64,000 nucleotides of DNA. It comes from Candidatus Kryptonium sp. GTDB taxonomy: Bacteria; Bacteroidota; Ignavibacteria; Kryptoniales; Kryptoniaceae. The stretch is from positions 1 through 64,000 of the forward strand of contig JANXBN010000007.1 in assembly GCA_025060635.1 (NCBI GenBank). Direction: 5' to 3'. The notes beneath the pieces were generated by a model. The model was not told the origin of the DNA and made no database searches. It saw nothing but the letters and a program-made list of their open reading frames with translations. The position numbers and the translations under genes are program-made. Shown piece by piece: positions 1-9,979 of this stretch; the stretch's first letter is position 1, and every line of letters starts with the position of its first letter.

Positions 1-22
1 AAAAAATAAAAAGGACATTAAC

Positions 23-1516
23 ATGGCTGAAGTATTCAAAAACTATATCAACGGGAAATGGGTAGATGCAAAGTCGGGGAAAACTTTTGAAAACAGAAAT
101 CCTGCCAATTGGGACGATTTAATCGGTGTGTTTCCAAAATCAAGTGCCGAAGATGTTGAAGAAGCTGTAAAAGCTGCTAAAAAGGCATATCAATCTTGGC
201 GACTTGTTCCCCCTCCAAAGCGTGCGGACATAATTAAGAAAGCTGCTGACCTTCTCGTCCAGAGGAAAGAAGAAATCGCTCGTGAGATGACACGCGAGAT
301 GGGAAAGATTTTGCTTGAAACTCGTGGGGATGTTCAAGAAGGTATTGATACAGGATACTACGCAGCTGGCGAAGGGCGAAGGTTATTTAGTTTCACAACA
401 ACTTCTGAACTACCAAATAAGTTTGCAATGGCAATTCGCTTGCCAGTTGGAGTTGCTGGACTTATAACGCCTTGGAATTTCCCGATGGCAATACCAACTT
501 GGAAAATTTTCCCGGCTCTTGTAGCAGGAAACACGGTCGTTTTCAAACCAGCTTCAGATACACCGAAGACAGCAACTACTCTTGTTCAAATTCTTGAAGA
601 AGCAGGCGTTCCAGAAGGAGTTGTCAACCTTGTCCACGGTGGGGGCAATGAGGTTGGGATGGCAATTGTAAGACATCCAGATATTGATTTGATAAGCTTT
701 ACAGGTTCAACCGCAGTTGGCAAAATTCTTTCAAGGGAAGCAGCGAACACACTGAAGCGAGTTTCGCTTGAAATGGGAGGAAAAAACGCTCAAATAGTTC
801 TTGAAGATGCCAATCTTGAGCTCGCCCTTGACGGCGTTGTCTGGGGAGCTTTCGGGACCTCAGGGCAAAGATGTACCGCAACAAGTAGGTTAATACTTCA
901 CGAAGCAATTTATGATCAATTCATTGAAATGCTTGTTGAAAGAGTTAAGAAATTAAAAGTCGGAAATGGTCTTGATGAATCTACGGAGATGGGTCCAATT
1001 ATAAATGAAGCACAACTTAACAAAATTCACGAATATGTTGAGATCGGAAAGCAAGAGGGAGCAAAATTGTTGATCGGAGGGCATAGGTTAACAGGTGGAG
1101 AGTATGACAAAGGTTGGTTTTACGCACCAACGATTTTCGTTGATGTCCATCCAAAAATGAGAATCGCACAAGAGGAAATCTTCGGACCAGTTCTTAGCGT
1201 TATAAAAGTTAAATCATTTGAGGAAGCAATTGAAGTTATAAATGATAGCGCATATGGGTTATCATCATCAATTTATACAAGAGATGTTAACAAGGCATTT
1301 AGAGCAATAAGAGATATCCAAGCTGGAATAACATACATCAACGCTCCAACGATCGGTGCTGAAACACATTTACCATTTGGTGGTGTAAAGCAAACTGGAA
1401 ATGGTCATCGTGAAGGTGGATGGACGGTGTTTGATTTCTTCACAGAGATAAAAACAGTTTATGTAGATTATAGCGACAAATTGCAGAGAGCGCAAATTGA
1501 CACTTACAAAGAGTAA
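23..1516 (+). CDS. NAD(P)-dependent aldehyde dehydrogenase
   Basis: A 497-residue member of the aldehyde dehydrogenase superfamily, oxidising an aldehyde to the acid with NAD(P)+. The full fold is present: the active-site Asn in PWNFPMAIPTWK (Asn152), the nucleotide-binding FTGST (226-230), the general base Glu250 in LEMGGKNAQ and the nucleophile Cys284 in GQRCTATSR. Length is normal for the family. The ATG has AAGGA about ten bases upstream. Overall similarity suggests the piperideine-6-carboxylate / amino-aldehyde dehydrogenase branch, but the substrate cannot be read from sequence. It stands alone: the upstream end is cut by the window edge and a strong terminator follows at once. Confidence 0.93.
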   Translation: MAEVFKNYINGKWVDAKSGKTFENRNPANWDDLIGVFPKSSAEDVEEAVKAAKKAYQSWRLVPPPKRADIIKKAADLLVQRKEEIAREMTREMGKILLETRGDVQEGIDTGYYAAGEGRRLFSFTTTSELPNKFAMAIRLPVGVAGLITPWNFPMAIPTWKIFPALVAGNTVVFKPASDTPKTATTLVQILEEAGVPEGVVNLVHGGGNEVGMAIVRHPDIDLISFTGSTAVGKILSREAANTLKRVSLEMGGKNAQIVLEDANLELALDGVVWGAFGTSGQRCTATSRLILHEAIYDQFIEMLVERVKKLKVGNGLDESTEMGPIINEAQLNKIHEYVEIGKQEGAKLLIGGHRLTGGEYDKGWFYAPTIFVDVHPKMRIAQEEIFGPVLSVIKVKSFEEAIEVINDSAYGLSSSIYTRDVNKAFRAIRDIQAGITYINAPTIGAETHLPFGGVKQTGNGHREGGWTVFDFFTEIKTVYVDYSDKLQRAQIDTYKE

Positions 1517-1523
1517 AAACGAG

Positions 1524-1547
1524 GGGGGCTATGCCCCCGCTATTTTT
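1524..1547 (+). terminator. Rho-independent terminator after the aldehyde dehydrogenase
   Basis: GGGGGC, a three-base loop TAT, then GCCCCC, followed by GC and a T-rich run. It lies eight bases after the stop codon. Confidence 0.85.
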
Positions 1548-1701
1548 AATACTTGCACTGATAAAATTTTGAGAGTTTTTGCAACGGATTTGCTGAAATT
1601 ATTTTTATTTTATATCTTTTAGTGAATGGTCAAAATTCGTTCGTTTTGATCTGTATAAGTGGGCGGGAAAGGATTGAAAATTTGCAAAAACTAAAATTTT
1701 T

Positions 1702-4515
1702 TTGCCTAAAAAATATATGGGCGAAAAATTTCTTGCCAGTTTAATTGCCTTCTTTCTTATTGTAATCACCGCGGGTTTAATTTATTTCAACGAGCACGCG
1801 CTTATTAGAAATTTTGAAAACTATATCCACAATAAGGCCAATGTTTTGCTTTTGGCTTTAAAGCATGAGATAAAATCGGGTTTTGTTAAGGGTGAATCAG
1901 ACAGAATTTTTGAGCTTGTGAAAAATTATAAGGATCTTCCTGACATAAGACTAATAGCGATATTTGATAGCTTGGGCAGGCTTATGTTTCATACAGGCGA
2001 GAGTAGTGAAATCCCTGTTAACCTTCAATATAAGCAGAATATTTTAAGATATGTTCCTGAAAAAGAATGTTACGAGATCTTTTCGCCAGTTGAGGACGGC
2101 AACAGGAAAATTGCTTCTGTTCTTGTTAAAATAGATGCAGTTACTTATAGGGAAAATATAACGAAGGCAAATTTACTTATTTTTAGTTTAATTGCCATCG
2201 CTATAATTCTGGGCTTTGCCACAGTAATATCAAGTTTCAATCGTCGGGTAGTGAAACCTATCTCAAGGGTTTCAGGGCTTATGCAGGATATAGCTCGTGG
2301 AGTTTACAATGTCCAGATTGATGTGCCTCGCTCATCCGAAATTTATGATTTTGCCGAAAGCTTTAATCAAATGGTTAAGCTTATTGATGAAAAAGAAAGA
2401 CGACTTGAGAAACAAAAATTTCAGTTTAAGTTAATATCTGAAATCTCACGACTCGGGCTTGATATTAAATCCCTGGATGATTTCTTTAAAAATGTTGCTT
2501 CGCTTATAAGAAATGAGTTTAATTTTCTAAATGTCCTTTATTACACTGTTGATCAATCAAAAAAGTTAAAATTGACAGCAGTTTCTGGCTATCTTGAGGA
2601 TTACATTGATGAAAGTTATATCATTGAGGTTGGTTATGGAGTTGCTGGATCTGCGGTATTGCTTGGCGATGTTGTGGTTATAAATGATGTTTCAAAAAGT
2701 CCCCAGTTTGTCCCTCTTTATGATGCACCTATCCAATCTGAAATGGCGATTCCGATCAGGAATAAGGGGAAAATGGTCGGCGTTTTGGATATAAGTTCTG
2801 AAAAGATAAATGCCTTCACTTCCGAAGATATCAGAGTTTTCAAAACGATCGCCGAAACCATAACCGTTATACTTGAAAAATTTGACTCAACGATGGAAAA
2901 TATAAAATTACTTTTCAAACTTGAATCAGTTTATAAATTAACACAAGATCTTGTCTTACTGAAAGATATTGATAAGATTCTTGAAAGCGTGGTCAGAATA
3001 ATTTATTCCGTTCTCGGAAAGAAGGAACTTGTCGTTGAAATTTATGAAAAGGTCGGGGATCAATTCGTGATGAAGAAAATATATGGTGCTTTAAAGGAAT
3101 CATTACCGTATGAATATGTTCAATCAATTGACGAGGGAATAATAGGCAAGGCAGTTAAGGAAAAAAGGTTGATTTACATACCTGATATTTTTCTTGAACC
3201 TGAAGCAAAAAGATTTTATAAAACGACTTCCTCGGAGGTTGTTGTCCCATTGATTGTAAATAATGAAGTTATAGGAGTTATAAATTGCGAATCTGAGGCA
3301 ATTAATGCTTTTGATAATATTGATCTACTTATTCTTCAAACAATTGCTGACATGCTTTCAATCGCAATTCATAATGCGAAAATGTATCAGGAAGTTTTGG
3401 AATCGGAAAATAAATATCGGACCATATATGAGAATTCAAGTGAGGCTATTTTCAGAATTGATGAAGAGGGCAACTTTATTGATGTAAATCCTGCTTTTGA
3501 GAGAATTTTTGGGTTTAATGTTAGAGATAAAATTAATCTTTATGATTTGTTTGCCTCCGATGAAGTCGCTTTAAAGTTTAAAAGAGAAATTTTAACTTAT
3601 GGGCAAGTTTTGGGATTTGATGCGCAGTTGAAGAATAGATCGGGGGAAATCTTAAATGTTAAAATTTCTTTGAAAAGTTCGGGCGCGAGCTATTACGATG
3701 GCGCAATAGTTGATTTGACGGAGTATTTAAAAATGCGAGACAAAATTTATGAGGCTGATAAGCTTCGTGGGCTTGCACAGATAGCTGGTGGAATGGCTCA
3801 CGAATTTAATAACATATTCGCTGGAATCCTCGGATCAGCTCAACTTATAAAAATGAGATTTCCAAACGAAGAAAAACTCTGCTACTGGGCTGATATAATT
3901 GAAAGGGCAACAATAAGGGGAGCTGAACTTGTTAAGAAACTAATTGGATACGCAAGGGGCGGAAAATTCAAAATTTCAAATTTGAATATAAATGAGCTCA
4001 TCATTGAAACACTTCAAAGCTTCGACTTGGAAGAAAAAATAATCATAAAAACTGAACTTGAGCCCGAGATACCAGAAATTTCAGGGGATCGTGAACAGCT
4101 AATTCAGGTTTTGTATAATGTAATTCAAAATGGAATTGAAGCAATGGAAAATGGTGGAACTTTATATATAAAAACTGATTACGGATGGTTTGATGAAAAA
4201 ACCGTGAAAGATCCTGAATTTACCGCGGGTCAGTATGTCCGAGTCTCAATCACTGATACTGGCATAGGGATGTCTGATGAAATTGTGAAAAGGATCTTTG
4301 AGCCATTCTTTACAACAAAAAGGGCAATGGGTAAAAGCGGACTTGGATTATCAATGGCTTATGGTGTTATTAAAAATCACGGTGGATATATAACTGTGTC
4401 AAGCGTACCTGGCAAGGGCTCAAGTTTTGAGATATTCTTGCCTGTATTGAAAAGCGATACAAACTATAAATTCTACCAAAACAGCGAAATCAAAGTTGAA
4501 AATTTTAATCGTTGA
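1702..4515 (+). CDS. Membrane sensor histidine kinase with HAMP, two GAF and PAS domains
   Basis: A 937-residue sensor kinase. Transmembrane helices near residues 10-28 and 156-178 bracket an extracytoplasmic sensing loop; a HAMP linker follows (about 179-232), then two GAF domains (about 250-395 and 410-560), a PAS domain (about 575-690) and the catalytic core. The H-box GGMAHEFNN carries His700. The ATPase domain has the N-box near NGIEAMENGG, DTGIGM and GLGLSMAYG. The core resembles NtrB/RsbW-like kinases that often work with sigma-54 or free receivers. The start is TTG; an in-frame ATG lies five codons later and neither has a good ribosome binding site. The 3' end overlaps the next gene by 20 bases, so the two are translationally coupled. 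The stimulus is unknown. Confidence 0.92.
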   Translation: MPKKYMGEKFLASLIAFFLIVITAGLIYFNEHALIRNFENYIHNKANVLLLALKHEIKSGFVKGESDRIFELVKNYKDLPDIRLIAIFDSLGRLMFHTGESSEIPVNLQYKQNILRYVPEKECYEIFSPVEDGNRKIASVLVKIDAVTYRENITKANLLIFSLIAIAIILGFATVISSFNRRVVKPISRVSGLMQDIARGVYNVQIDVPRSSEIYDFAESFNQMVKLIDEKERRLEKQKFQFKLISEISRLGLDIKSLDDFFKNVASLIRNEFNFLNVLYYTVDQSKKLKLTAVSGYLEDYIDESYIIEVGYGVAGSAVLLGDVVVINDVSKSPQFVPLYDAPIQSEMAIPIRNKGKMVGVLDISSEKINAFTSEDIRVFKTIAETITVILEKFDSTMENIKLLFKLESVYKLTQDLVLLKDIDKILESVVRIIYSVLGKKELVVEIYEKVGDQFVMKKIYGALKESLPYEYVQSIDEGIIGKAVKEKRLIYIPDIFLEPEAKRFYKTTSSEVVVPLIVNNEVIGVINCESEAINAFDNIDLLILQTIADMLSIAIHNAKMYQEVLESENKYRTIYENSSEAIFRIDEEGNFIDVNPAFERIFGFNVRDKINLYDLFASDEVALKFKREILTYGQVLGFDAQLKNRSGEILNVKISLKSSGASYYDGAIVDLTEYLKMRDKIYEADKLRGLAQIAGGMAHEFNNIFAGILGSAQLIKMRFPNEEKLCYWADIIERATIRGAELVKKLIGYARGGKFKISNLNINELIIETLQSFDLEEKIIIKTELEPEIPEISGDREQLIQVLYNVIQNGIEAMENGGTLYIKTDYGWFDEKTVKDPEFTAGQYVRVSITDTGIGMSDEIVKRIFEPFFTTKRAMGKSGLGLSMAYGVIKNHGGYITVSSVPGKGSSFEIFLPVLKSDTNYKFYQNSEIKVENFNR

Positions 4516-4870
4516 TGATGAAGAATTTCTTGGAATTGTCCTTGCGGACATTTTACATGAGCTTGGACATGAAGTAATTCAGGCAAGCGATGGGGTTGAA
4601 GCTTTGAAAATTTACAAAGAATTGAAAAATGAAATTGATCTTGTGATGCTTGATGTAATAATGCCGTTTATGGATGGTTTTGAGGTTTTTAGAAGACTTA
4701 AAGAGATGGATGAAGATGTGAAAGTTGTATTTACATCCGGATTTTCAGCCGATAAAAAAATGATTGATTTAATTTCTGTTGAGAAAAACCTTAGATATAT
4801 CACGAAACCTTATCAGGTTGAGGAAATTAAGGAAGTTATAGGTAGTTTCTTTGCAACAAATCAAGAATGA
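4496..4870 (+). CDS. Single-domain response regulator (CheY-like)
   Basis: A 124-residue receiver with no output domain. The acidic pair Asp7-Asp8, the phosphoacceptor Asp53 in VMLDVIMPF, Thr80 and Lys104 in ITKPY are all present, so phosphorylation should work. It starts with TTG inside the end of the sensor kinase gene, which strongly suggests it receives phosphate from that kinase. Without a DNA-binding or enzymatic domain it must act by protein contact or pass phosphate on in a relay. Its 3' end overlaps the convergent ppx gene by 35 bases. Confidence 0.93.
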   Translation: MKILIVDDEEFLGIVLADILHELGHEVIQASDGVEALKIYKELKNEIDLVMLDVIMPFMDGFEVFRRLKEMDEDVKVVFTSGFSADKKMIDLISVEKNLRYITKPYQVEEIKEVIGSFFATNQE

Positions 4871-5801
4871 CACCATACCTTACTCCTCTATCGCTTGTAA
4901 TTATTCTGTTAAAGTTGAATTTTTTCATAAATTCTCGTAGGATCAAAATGCCGGCAAATATGACATCTTCCCTTCCTTTTGAAATTTGCGGAATTTTACC
5001 GATCTCATCAGAGCTAAGCTTTTTAAAAGTTTCATATATCTTTTCAATCGTTTCAAAAGTCATTTCGTGCATGTTAACTTTTTCTCCATCATAGATTTCA
5101 AGTTTTAAATCGTAGGCTGAAAGGGTTGTGACGGTTGCAGCAACTCCGACAAGAACCGAGTTCTTAAAATCAAAGTCGGGTTCAATTTTTTGAAATTCTT
5201 GGGTTATAAAATTTCTTGCTTCGTTTATTTCTTCCTCAAACGGAGGCGAATGTTTGAGAAATTTCTCGGTTATTCTTACTGTCCCGATGTCAAGTGAGAT
5301 AAATTTTTTTATCTCAAAACCATGACCATTTATTATTTCGGTGCTACCTCCACCGATATCAATTACAGTGATTTTTGAACTTAAAAATCTTGGCTCAATA
5401 CCGCTTACAGCTCCAAGGTATGTTAACCTTGCCTCTTCCTCACCAGATATTACTTTTATTTTGATACCTGTTTCCTGGGCTATAAAATCAATGAATTCAA
5501 CTTTATTTCTTGCGTCCCTTAAAGCGCTCGTCCCAATTGCTATTATTTTGTCAACCTTGAAATTTTCAGCGATCGTTTTAAATTCAGAAAGTGCCTTTAA
5601 TACCTTTTCAAATGCTTCTTTTTGTATAAAACCAGTCGCATCAACATTTTTACCGAGTCGTGCTATTACTTGGGCGTTGTATAACGGGATTATTTTTCCG
5701 TCTATAACTTCTGCAATTAGAAGCAAAATTGTATTTGTTCCGATATCTATTGAGGCGATTCTGAGTGATTTATTTTCTTGCAACGATCGCAACCCATTCA
5801 T
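4836..5801 (-). CDS. ppx: Ppx/GppA family exopolyphosphatase / pppGpp phosphohydrolase
   Basis: A 321-residue protein of the ASKHA-fold Ppx/GppA family, which hydrolyses terminal phosphates of polyphosphate or converts pppGpp to ppGpp. Visible motifs are the first phosphate loop ASIDIGTNT, the second loop VIDIGGGST and the catalytic segment SGEEEARLTYLGAV. At about 320 residues it is the short form with only the two-lobed catalytic core, as common outside Proteobacteria; the C-terminal HD extension of E. coli Ppx is absent. The gene overlaps the end of prmA by 32 bases if it starts at ATG 5801; TTG codons slightly downstream are equally possible, since conserved sequence begins only at RIASIDIG. 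Polyphosphatase versus GppA activity cannot be told apart. Confidence 0.9.
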   Translation of the reverse strand: MNGLRSLQENKSLRIASIDIGTNTILLLIAEVIDGKIIPLYNAQVIARLGKNVDATGFIQKEAFEKVLKALSEFKTIAENFKVDKIIAIGTSALRDARNKVEFIDFIAQETGIKIKVISGEEEARLTYLGAVSGIEPRFLSSKITVIDIGGGSTEIINGHGFEIKKFISLDIGTVRITEKFLKHSPPFEEEINEARNFITQEFQKIEPDFDFKNSVLVGVAATVTTLSAYDLKLEIYDGEKVNMHEMTFETIEKIYETFKKLSSDEIGKIPQISKGREDVIFAGILILREFMKKFNFNRIITSDRGVRYGVILDLLQRNYL

Positions 5802-6606
5802 TTTCTTTTAAAACATCAATTATTTCAAAGTTTTGCAAGCGAAGATATTCTTCAATTGTTCCTTGTTCAACATCAATGAAGCCCGATATGATTAAAAATC
5901 CTTTGTCTTTGAGCTTATCATAGAAACTTTCCATCATGTTGATTATTGCGTTCTTATTTATGTTTGCGAGGATAAAATCAAAATCTTTATCTTTCACATC
6001 ATCAATTGAACCGAGAATTGATTTGAATTTATCTTTCACATTGTTTATTTCTGCGTTTTCAATTGAATTTTCATAAGCCCATTGGTCGTTATCAACTCCG
6101 ATCACCATTTTGGCACCGAGTTTAGCTGAAGCGATCGCAAGCACTCCAGAGCCAGTTCCGATGTCAAGGACTTTAGAATCTTTGTAAAGATATTTTTCAA
6201 TTGCTTTTAGCATAAGTCGTGTGGTCTCGTGGTGCCCTGTTCCGAAAGACATTTTGGGATCAATTTCAATAATAATTTTATTTGGTTTATGGTATTCTTT
6301 CCAAGTCGGTTTTATAACAAACTTTTCGCCGACCTCAATCGGTTCAATGCTTTGTTCCCATATCTCGTTCCAGTTTTTTTCGGCAACTTCGTTTACAGAG
6401 ACAATCGCTTTGGATGCTTTTTCTTGAAGATAATTCAAGAAAATTTTTTCTTTTTCTTCGGTCCAATTTTCTTTTTTGAAATAGCATTTTATAGAGTTTT
6501 CTTCTTCCCAGCATCCTTCGGTTTCAAGTTCGCTGGCTAAGTAAATCACTTCATCTTTTAGTTCATCAGGAACATTTGATATGGACACTTCAATCCATTG
6601 TTTCAT
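5770..6606 (-). CDS. prmA: Ribosomal protein L11 methyltransferase
   Basis: A 278-residue SAM-dependent methyltransferase that methylates ribosomal protein L11. The N-terminal substrate-recruiting domain (about 1-95) is followed by the Rossmann domain with motif I VLDIGTGSGVLAIA, an acidic end of strand 2 (VIGVDND) and motif IV ILANINKN, the PrmA form of NPPY. The segment SFGTGHHETT just before motif I is typical of PrmA. Length fits the family. It leads a two-gene minus-strand unit with ppx. A weak promoter may exist upstream (see rejected items). Confidence 0.94.
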   Translation of the reverse strand: MKQWIEVSISNVPDELKDEVIYLASELETEGCWEEENSIKCYFKKENWTEEKEKIFLNYLQEKASKAIVSVNEVAEKNWNEIWEQSIEPIEVGEKFVIKPTWKEYHKPNKIIIEIDPKMSFGTGHHETTRLMLKAIEKYLYKDSKVLDIGTGSGVLAIASAKLGAKMVIGVDNDQWAYENSIENAEINNVKDKFKSILGSIDDVKDKDFDFILANINKNAIINMMESFYDKLKDKGFLIISGFIDVEQGTIEEYLRLQNFEIIDVLKENEWVAIVARK

Positions 6607-6739
6607 TGTTTATGAAAAAAATGTGTTTTTTGAGTTGGTGCGCTAACGATATGTTGTAGGTTAAGGTAATTATTTTCTTGCAACAAAGCAAGTTTTTTTG
6701 TAAAATTGAAATGGAAAGCAAATAAAATCATTCCATGAG

Positions 6740-8038
6740 ATGAGAAAGATAATTTTACTTTTGTTTTTGGGATTGAGCCAAGCGTTCGCAGATAATTTTG
6801 TGTATGTGATAAAAGTTGAAGGAACGATAAACCCGGCAACAGCTGAATATATTTCAAGCTCAATAAAGAAAGCGACTGAAGAAGGAGCAGAATGTCTTGT
6901 CATAGAGCTTGACACACCAGGTGGTCTTCTTGAATCAACACGGACAATTGTTAAAGCAATTCTTGGAGCTGAAATTCCAGTGGTTGTTTTTGTTTACCCG
7001 TCAGGTGCGCGCGCTGGTTCAGCTGGCGTTTTTATAACTCTTTCAGCTCATATCGCAGTGATGGCTCCAGGGACGAACATAGGAGCTGCTCATCCTGTGG
7101 GGCTTGGTGGAATGGGTGATACTTCAAGAGTAATGGAGCAAAAAATCACAAATGATGCTGCAGCTTTCGTGCGAACGATAGCTGAAAAAAGGAACAGAAA
7201 TGTCAAATGGGCGGAGAAAGCAGTGCGTGAGAGCATCTCATCAACTGAAACAGAAGCTTTGAAAGACAGTGTAATTGATCTAATTGCGAGGGATTTGAAA
7301 GACCTGCTTGAGAAAATTGATGGACGCGTTGTAAAAGTTGATTCAAAAGAGAAAATCTTAAAAACGAAAGACGCTACTATAAAATTTGTTGAAATGAACT
7401 GGCGCGAGAGGTTGCTCGCTTTAATAAGTGATCCGAATATCGCATATATTTTGCTTTTGCTTGGAATCTATGGGATTTTGTTTGAACTTTATAATCCTGG
7501 TTCCATCTTCCCCGGAGTTATCGGTGCGATTTGTCTGATACTTGCTTTTTATTCACTGCAAGCTTTGCCAATCAACTACGCAGGTCTTGCTTTGATTATA
7601 CTTGGCATAATTTTGCTATTGCTTGAAATCAAAATTGTAAGCCATGGTATTTTAACCATCGGTGGGGCAATTTCACTTTTGCTTGGTTCAATAATGTTAA
7701 TAAATTCGCCATTTGAACTTATGCAGATCTCATTAACAGTTATAATAACTGCTGTCGCTTTAACCGTTCTATTTTTCCTCTTTGCGATAGGAATGGCTTT
7801 GAAAGCACAAACCAGAAGACCAACCACCGGAAGGGAAGCGTTGATAGGTGAAACGGGAATTGCTCTCACTCAATTTAGACCAGCGAAAGATGGATGGGCA
7901 ACAGGACAAGTAAGAGTTCATGGGGAAATATGGAAAGCGATAAGCCAAGATAAAATTAATCCGAATGAAGAGATAGTTGTAAAAGGCATTGAAGGTTTAA
8001 CATTAAAAGTTGAAAAAGCAGATAAGAAGGAAAGTTAA
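6740..8038 (+). CDS. NfeD family membrane-bound serine protease
   Basis: A 432-residue NfeD protein of the long type. A signal peptide (residues 1-17, ending AFA) precedes a ClpP-like protease domain with the nucleophile-type Ser94 in GARAGSAG; Lys135 in QKITND is the likely general base, by comparison with the archaeal 1510-N protease. Four to five membrane helices fill residues 235-350, and the C-terminal OB-fold NfeD domain follows (about 365-430). Members of this family cleave hydrophobic C-termini of partner stomatins. The slipin gene lies 24 bases downstream, which is the classic nfeD-slipin operon and supports a joint role in membrane protein quality control. Confidence 0.92.
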   Translation: MRKIILLLFLGLSQAFADNFVYVIKVEGTINPATAEYISSSIKKATEEGAECLVIELDTPGGLLESTRTIVKAILGAEIPVVVFVYPSGARAGSAGVFITLSAHIAVMAPGTNIGAAHPVGLGGMGDTSRVMEQKITNDAAAFVRTIAEKRNRNVKWAEKAVRESISSTETEALKDSVIDLIARDLKDLLEKIDGRVVKVDSKEKILKTKDATIKFVEMNWRERLLALISDPNIAYILLLLGIYGILFELYNPGSIFPGVIGAICLILAFYSLQALPINYAGLALIILGIILLLLEIKIVSHGILTIGGAISLLLGSIMLINSPFELMQISLTVIITAVALTVLFFLFAIGMALKAQTRRPTTGREALIGETGIALTQFRPAKDGWATGQVRVHGEIWKAISQDKINPNEEIVVKGIEGLTLKVEKADKKES

Positions 8039-8062
8039 AAAATCAAATTTGGAGGCAGGCTT

Positions 8063-8821
8063 ATGACGATATCACTTTTAACGGTTATAGTAGTATTTTT
8101 AATCATCATACTTTCAAGTGCTATAAGGGTTCTTCGTGAATACGAAAGAGGGGTGATTTTCCGACTTGGTAGATTAATAGGTGCTAAAGGACCTGGGCTT
8201 ATATTTTTAATCCCAATAATTGATAGAATGGTAAAGGTGAGCTTAAGAACAGTTGCTCTTGATGTTCCACCGCAAGATGTAATAACGAGGGACAATGTTT
8301 CAATTAAGGTTAATGCTGTCGTCTATTTTAGAGTCGTTGATCCTGAGAAGGCAATAGTTGAAGTTGAAGATTATCTTTATGCGACTTCGCAGCTTTCCCA
8401 AACAACTTTGCGAAGCGTTTTAGGTCAAAGTGAACTTGATGAAATTCTTGCCGAAAGAGAGAAAATTAACCAAAATCTCCAACAAATAATTGACGCACAC
8501 ACCGATCCGTGGGGTATTAAGGTTTCAATGGTTGAAATAAAACATGTTGATCTTCCTGAAGAAATGAAGAGAGCAATGGCAAGACAAGCAGAGGCGGAAA
8601 GAGAAAGGAGAGCAAAGATAATCAGCGCCGAGGGTGAGTATCAAGCAGCTCAACGCCTTGCAGAAGCAGCTCAGATCATAGGGCAATATCCGACAGCAAT
8701 ACAACTTAGATTTCTGCAAACATTAACTGAGGTCGCTTCTGAAAAGAATTCCACAACAATTTTCCCGATCCCGATTGAGCTTATAAAACCATTTATTGAG
8801 TCAGGGGACAAGAAAAAATAA
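8063..8821 (+). CDS. Slipin, SPFH/stomatin family membrane protein
   Basis: A 252-residue SPFH protein. A single N-terminal hydrophobic segment (about 2-19) is followed by the band-7 domain beginning [14 protein letters not shown], with the conserved GPGLIFLIP and the [13 protein letters not shown] stretch. A coiled-coil helix rich in Ala, Glu and Arg (about 165-220) mediates oligomerisation. The C-terminus is short and hydrophobic, as in stomatins cut by the NfeD protease. A strong ribosome binding site (GGAGG) precedes the ATG. It is the expected scaffold partner of the nfeD gene just upstream. Confidence 0.95.
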   Translation: MTISLLTVIVVFLIIILSSAIRVLREYERGVIFRLGRLIGAKGPGLIFLIPIIDRMVKVSLRTVALDVPPQDVITRDNVSIKVNAVVYFRVVDPEKAIVEVEDYLYATSQLSQTTLRSVLGQSELDEILAEREKINQNLQQIIDAHTDPWGIKVSMVEIKHVDLPEEMKRAMARQAEAERERRAKIISAEGEYQAAQRLAEAAQIIGQYPTAIQLRFLQTLTEVASEKNSTTIFPIPIELIKPFIESGDKKK

Positions 8822-8838
8822 AATAAAGGAAAATTGTT

Positions 8839-9753
8839 TTGAATCTCCTCGTTGTCGGTTCTATAGCACTTGATACAATTGAAACACCATTTGCTAAAGT
8901 TGAGGATACGCCGGGCGGTTCGGCGCTTTATATTTCCATTTCCGCAAGTTATTTTACGAAGTCAATAGGACTTGTTGGAATCGTTGGTGACGATTTCCCA
9001 AGAGAAGTAATTGATGATTTGAAAAAGAGAAATGTCAATTTGAATGGATTGAAAATTGTAAGTGGTGGTAAAACATTCAAATGGGCTGGAAGATATCACT
9101 ATGATATGAACACGAGAGAAACTATCTATACTCATCTAAATGTATTTGCTGATTTTGAACCTGTTATCCCTGATGAGTTCAGGACAAGTGAATATGTTTG
9201 TTTAGGAAACATTGATCCAGTTCTTCAAATGAGGGTTCTTGAACAAGTTGATAGCCCAAAGCTTGTCATTGCTGATACGATGAATTTTTGGATTGAAAGG
9301 AAATACGAAGAACTTCTTGAGACATTAAAACATGTCAATGTTTTAATTGTAAATGATGCCGAGGCCAGGCAAATAGCAAGGGAACCGAACTTGATAAAAG
9401 CGGGAAGGAAAATTCTTGATCTCGGACCTGATATTGTGGTGATCAAGAAAGGCGAACATGGAGCTGTTTTGATGATTGATAGCGTGATCTTTTCCGCTCC
9501 TGCTTATCCTATTGAAGCTATTCAAGATCCAACAGGGGCTGGTGATACATTTGCTGGTGGTTTCGCTGGGTGGATAGCTAGAACAGGTGATATCTCTGAA
9601 AAAAATTTGAGAAAGGCGGTGATCTATGGAAGCGCAATTGCTTCATTTTGTGTTGAGGACTTTGGTATAAATAGAATCAAAAACTTAACATGGAATGAAA
9701 TTCAAGAGAGGTTCAAAACTTTTCAGGAGATGACGAGGTTTGAAGTAGATTAG
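8839..9753 (+). CDS. PfkB family sugar/nucleoside kinase
   Basis: A 304-residue ribokinase-family enzyme that phosphorylates a sugar or nucleoside with ATP. The N-terminal PGGSALYIS substrate-binding glycine pair and the C-terminal signature DPTGAGDTFAGGF, with Asp236 as catalytic base, are intact. It starts at TTG 8839 with AAGGA upstream. It follows the slipin gene by 17 bases and is probably cotranscribed with nfeD and slipin, though no functional link is obvious. The substrate is not predictable; adenosine-, ribo- and fructokinase-like members all share these motifs. Confidence 0.9.
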   Translation: MNLLVVGSIALDTIETPFAKVEDTPGGSALYISISASYFTKSIGLVGIVGDDFPREVIDDLKKRNVNLNGLKIVSGGKTFKWAGRYHYDMNTRETIYTHLNVFADFEPVIPDEFRTSEYVCLGNIDPVLQMRVLEQVDSPKLVIADTMNFWIERKYEELLETLKHVNVLIVNDAEARQIAREPNLIKAGRKILDLGPDIVVIKKGEHGAVLMIDSVIFSAPAYPIEAIQDPTGAGDTFAGGFAGWIARTGDISEKNLRKAVIYGSAIASFCVEDFGINRIKNLTWNEIQERFKTFQEMTRFEVD

Positions 9754-9979
9754 TAAAAATCAAAAAGTGATTGTGGGAAAAATTGTGTATATGTCGTTTC
9801 ATACAGATCAATGGAGAGCGAAACAACATACGAATTTTTAAAGAGGTGAAAAAACTTTCAGCCGTGGGTACCGTGAAATTAAATGGAAGGGGACTTTTCA
9901 AGTTTAATCTTGCCAGAGTGAAAATTTTATAAACATTTCCCTCGTTTTTATTAAATTTAACTGCACTTTTATAACAAAG

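Noticed and set aside
6663-6697. CTTGC-AACAAA-GCAAG followed by seven T, as a plus-strand terminator
   Set aside because: Only a five-pair stem, and no plus-strand gene ends upstream. It may instead be part of a weak minus-strand promoter for prmA (TTGCTT-17-TACCTT), too far from consensus to list.
9754-9979. Gap between PfkB and GH2 genes as a site for a small gene or RNA
   Set aside because: Only a 16-codon ORF without a ribosome binding site, and no stable hairpin or clear promoter seen.
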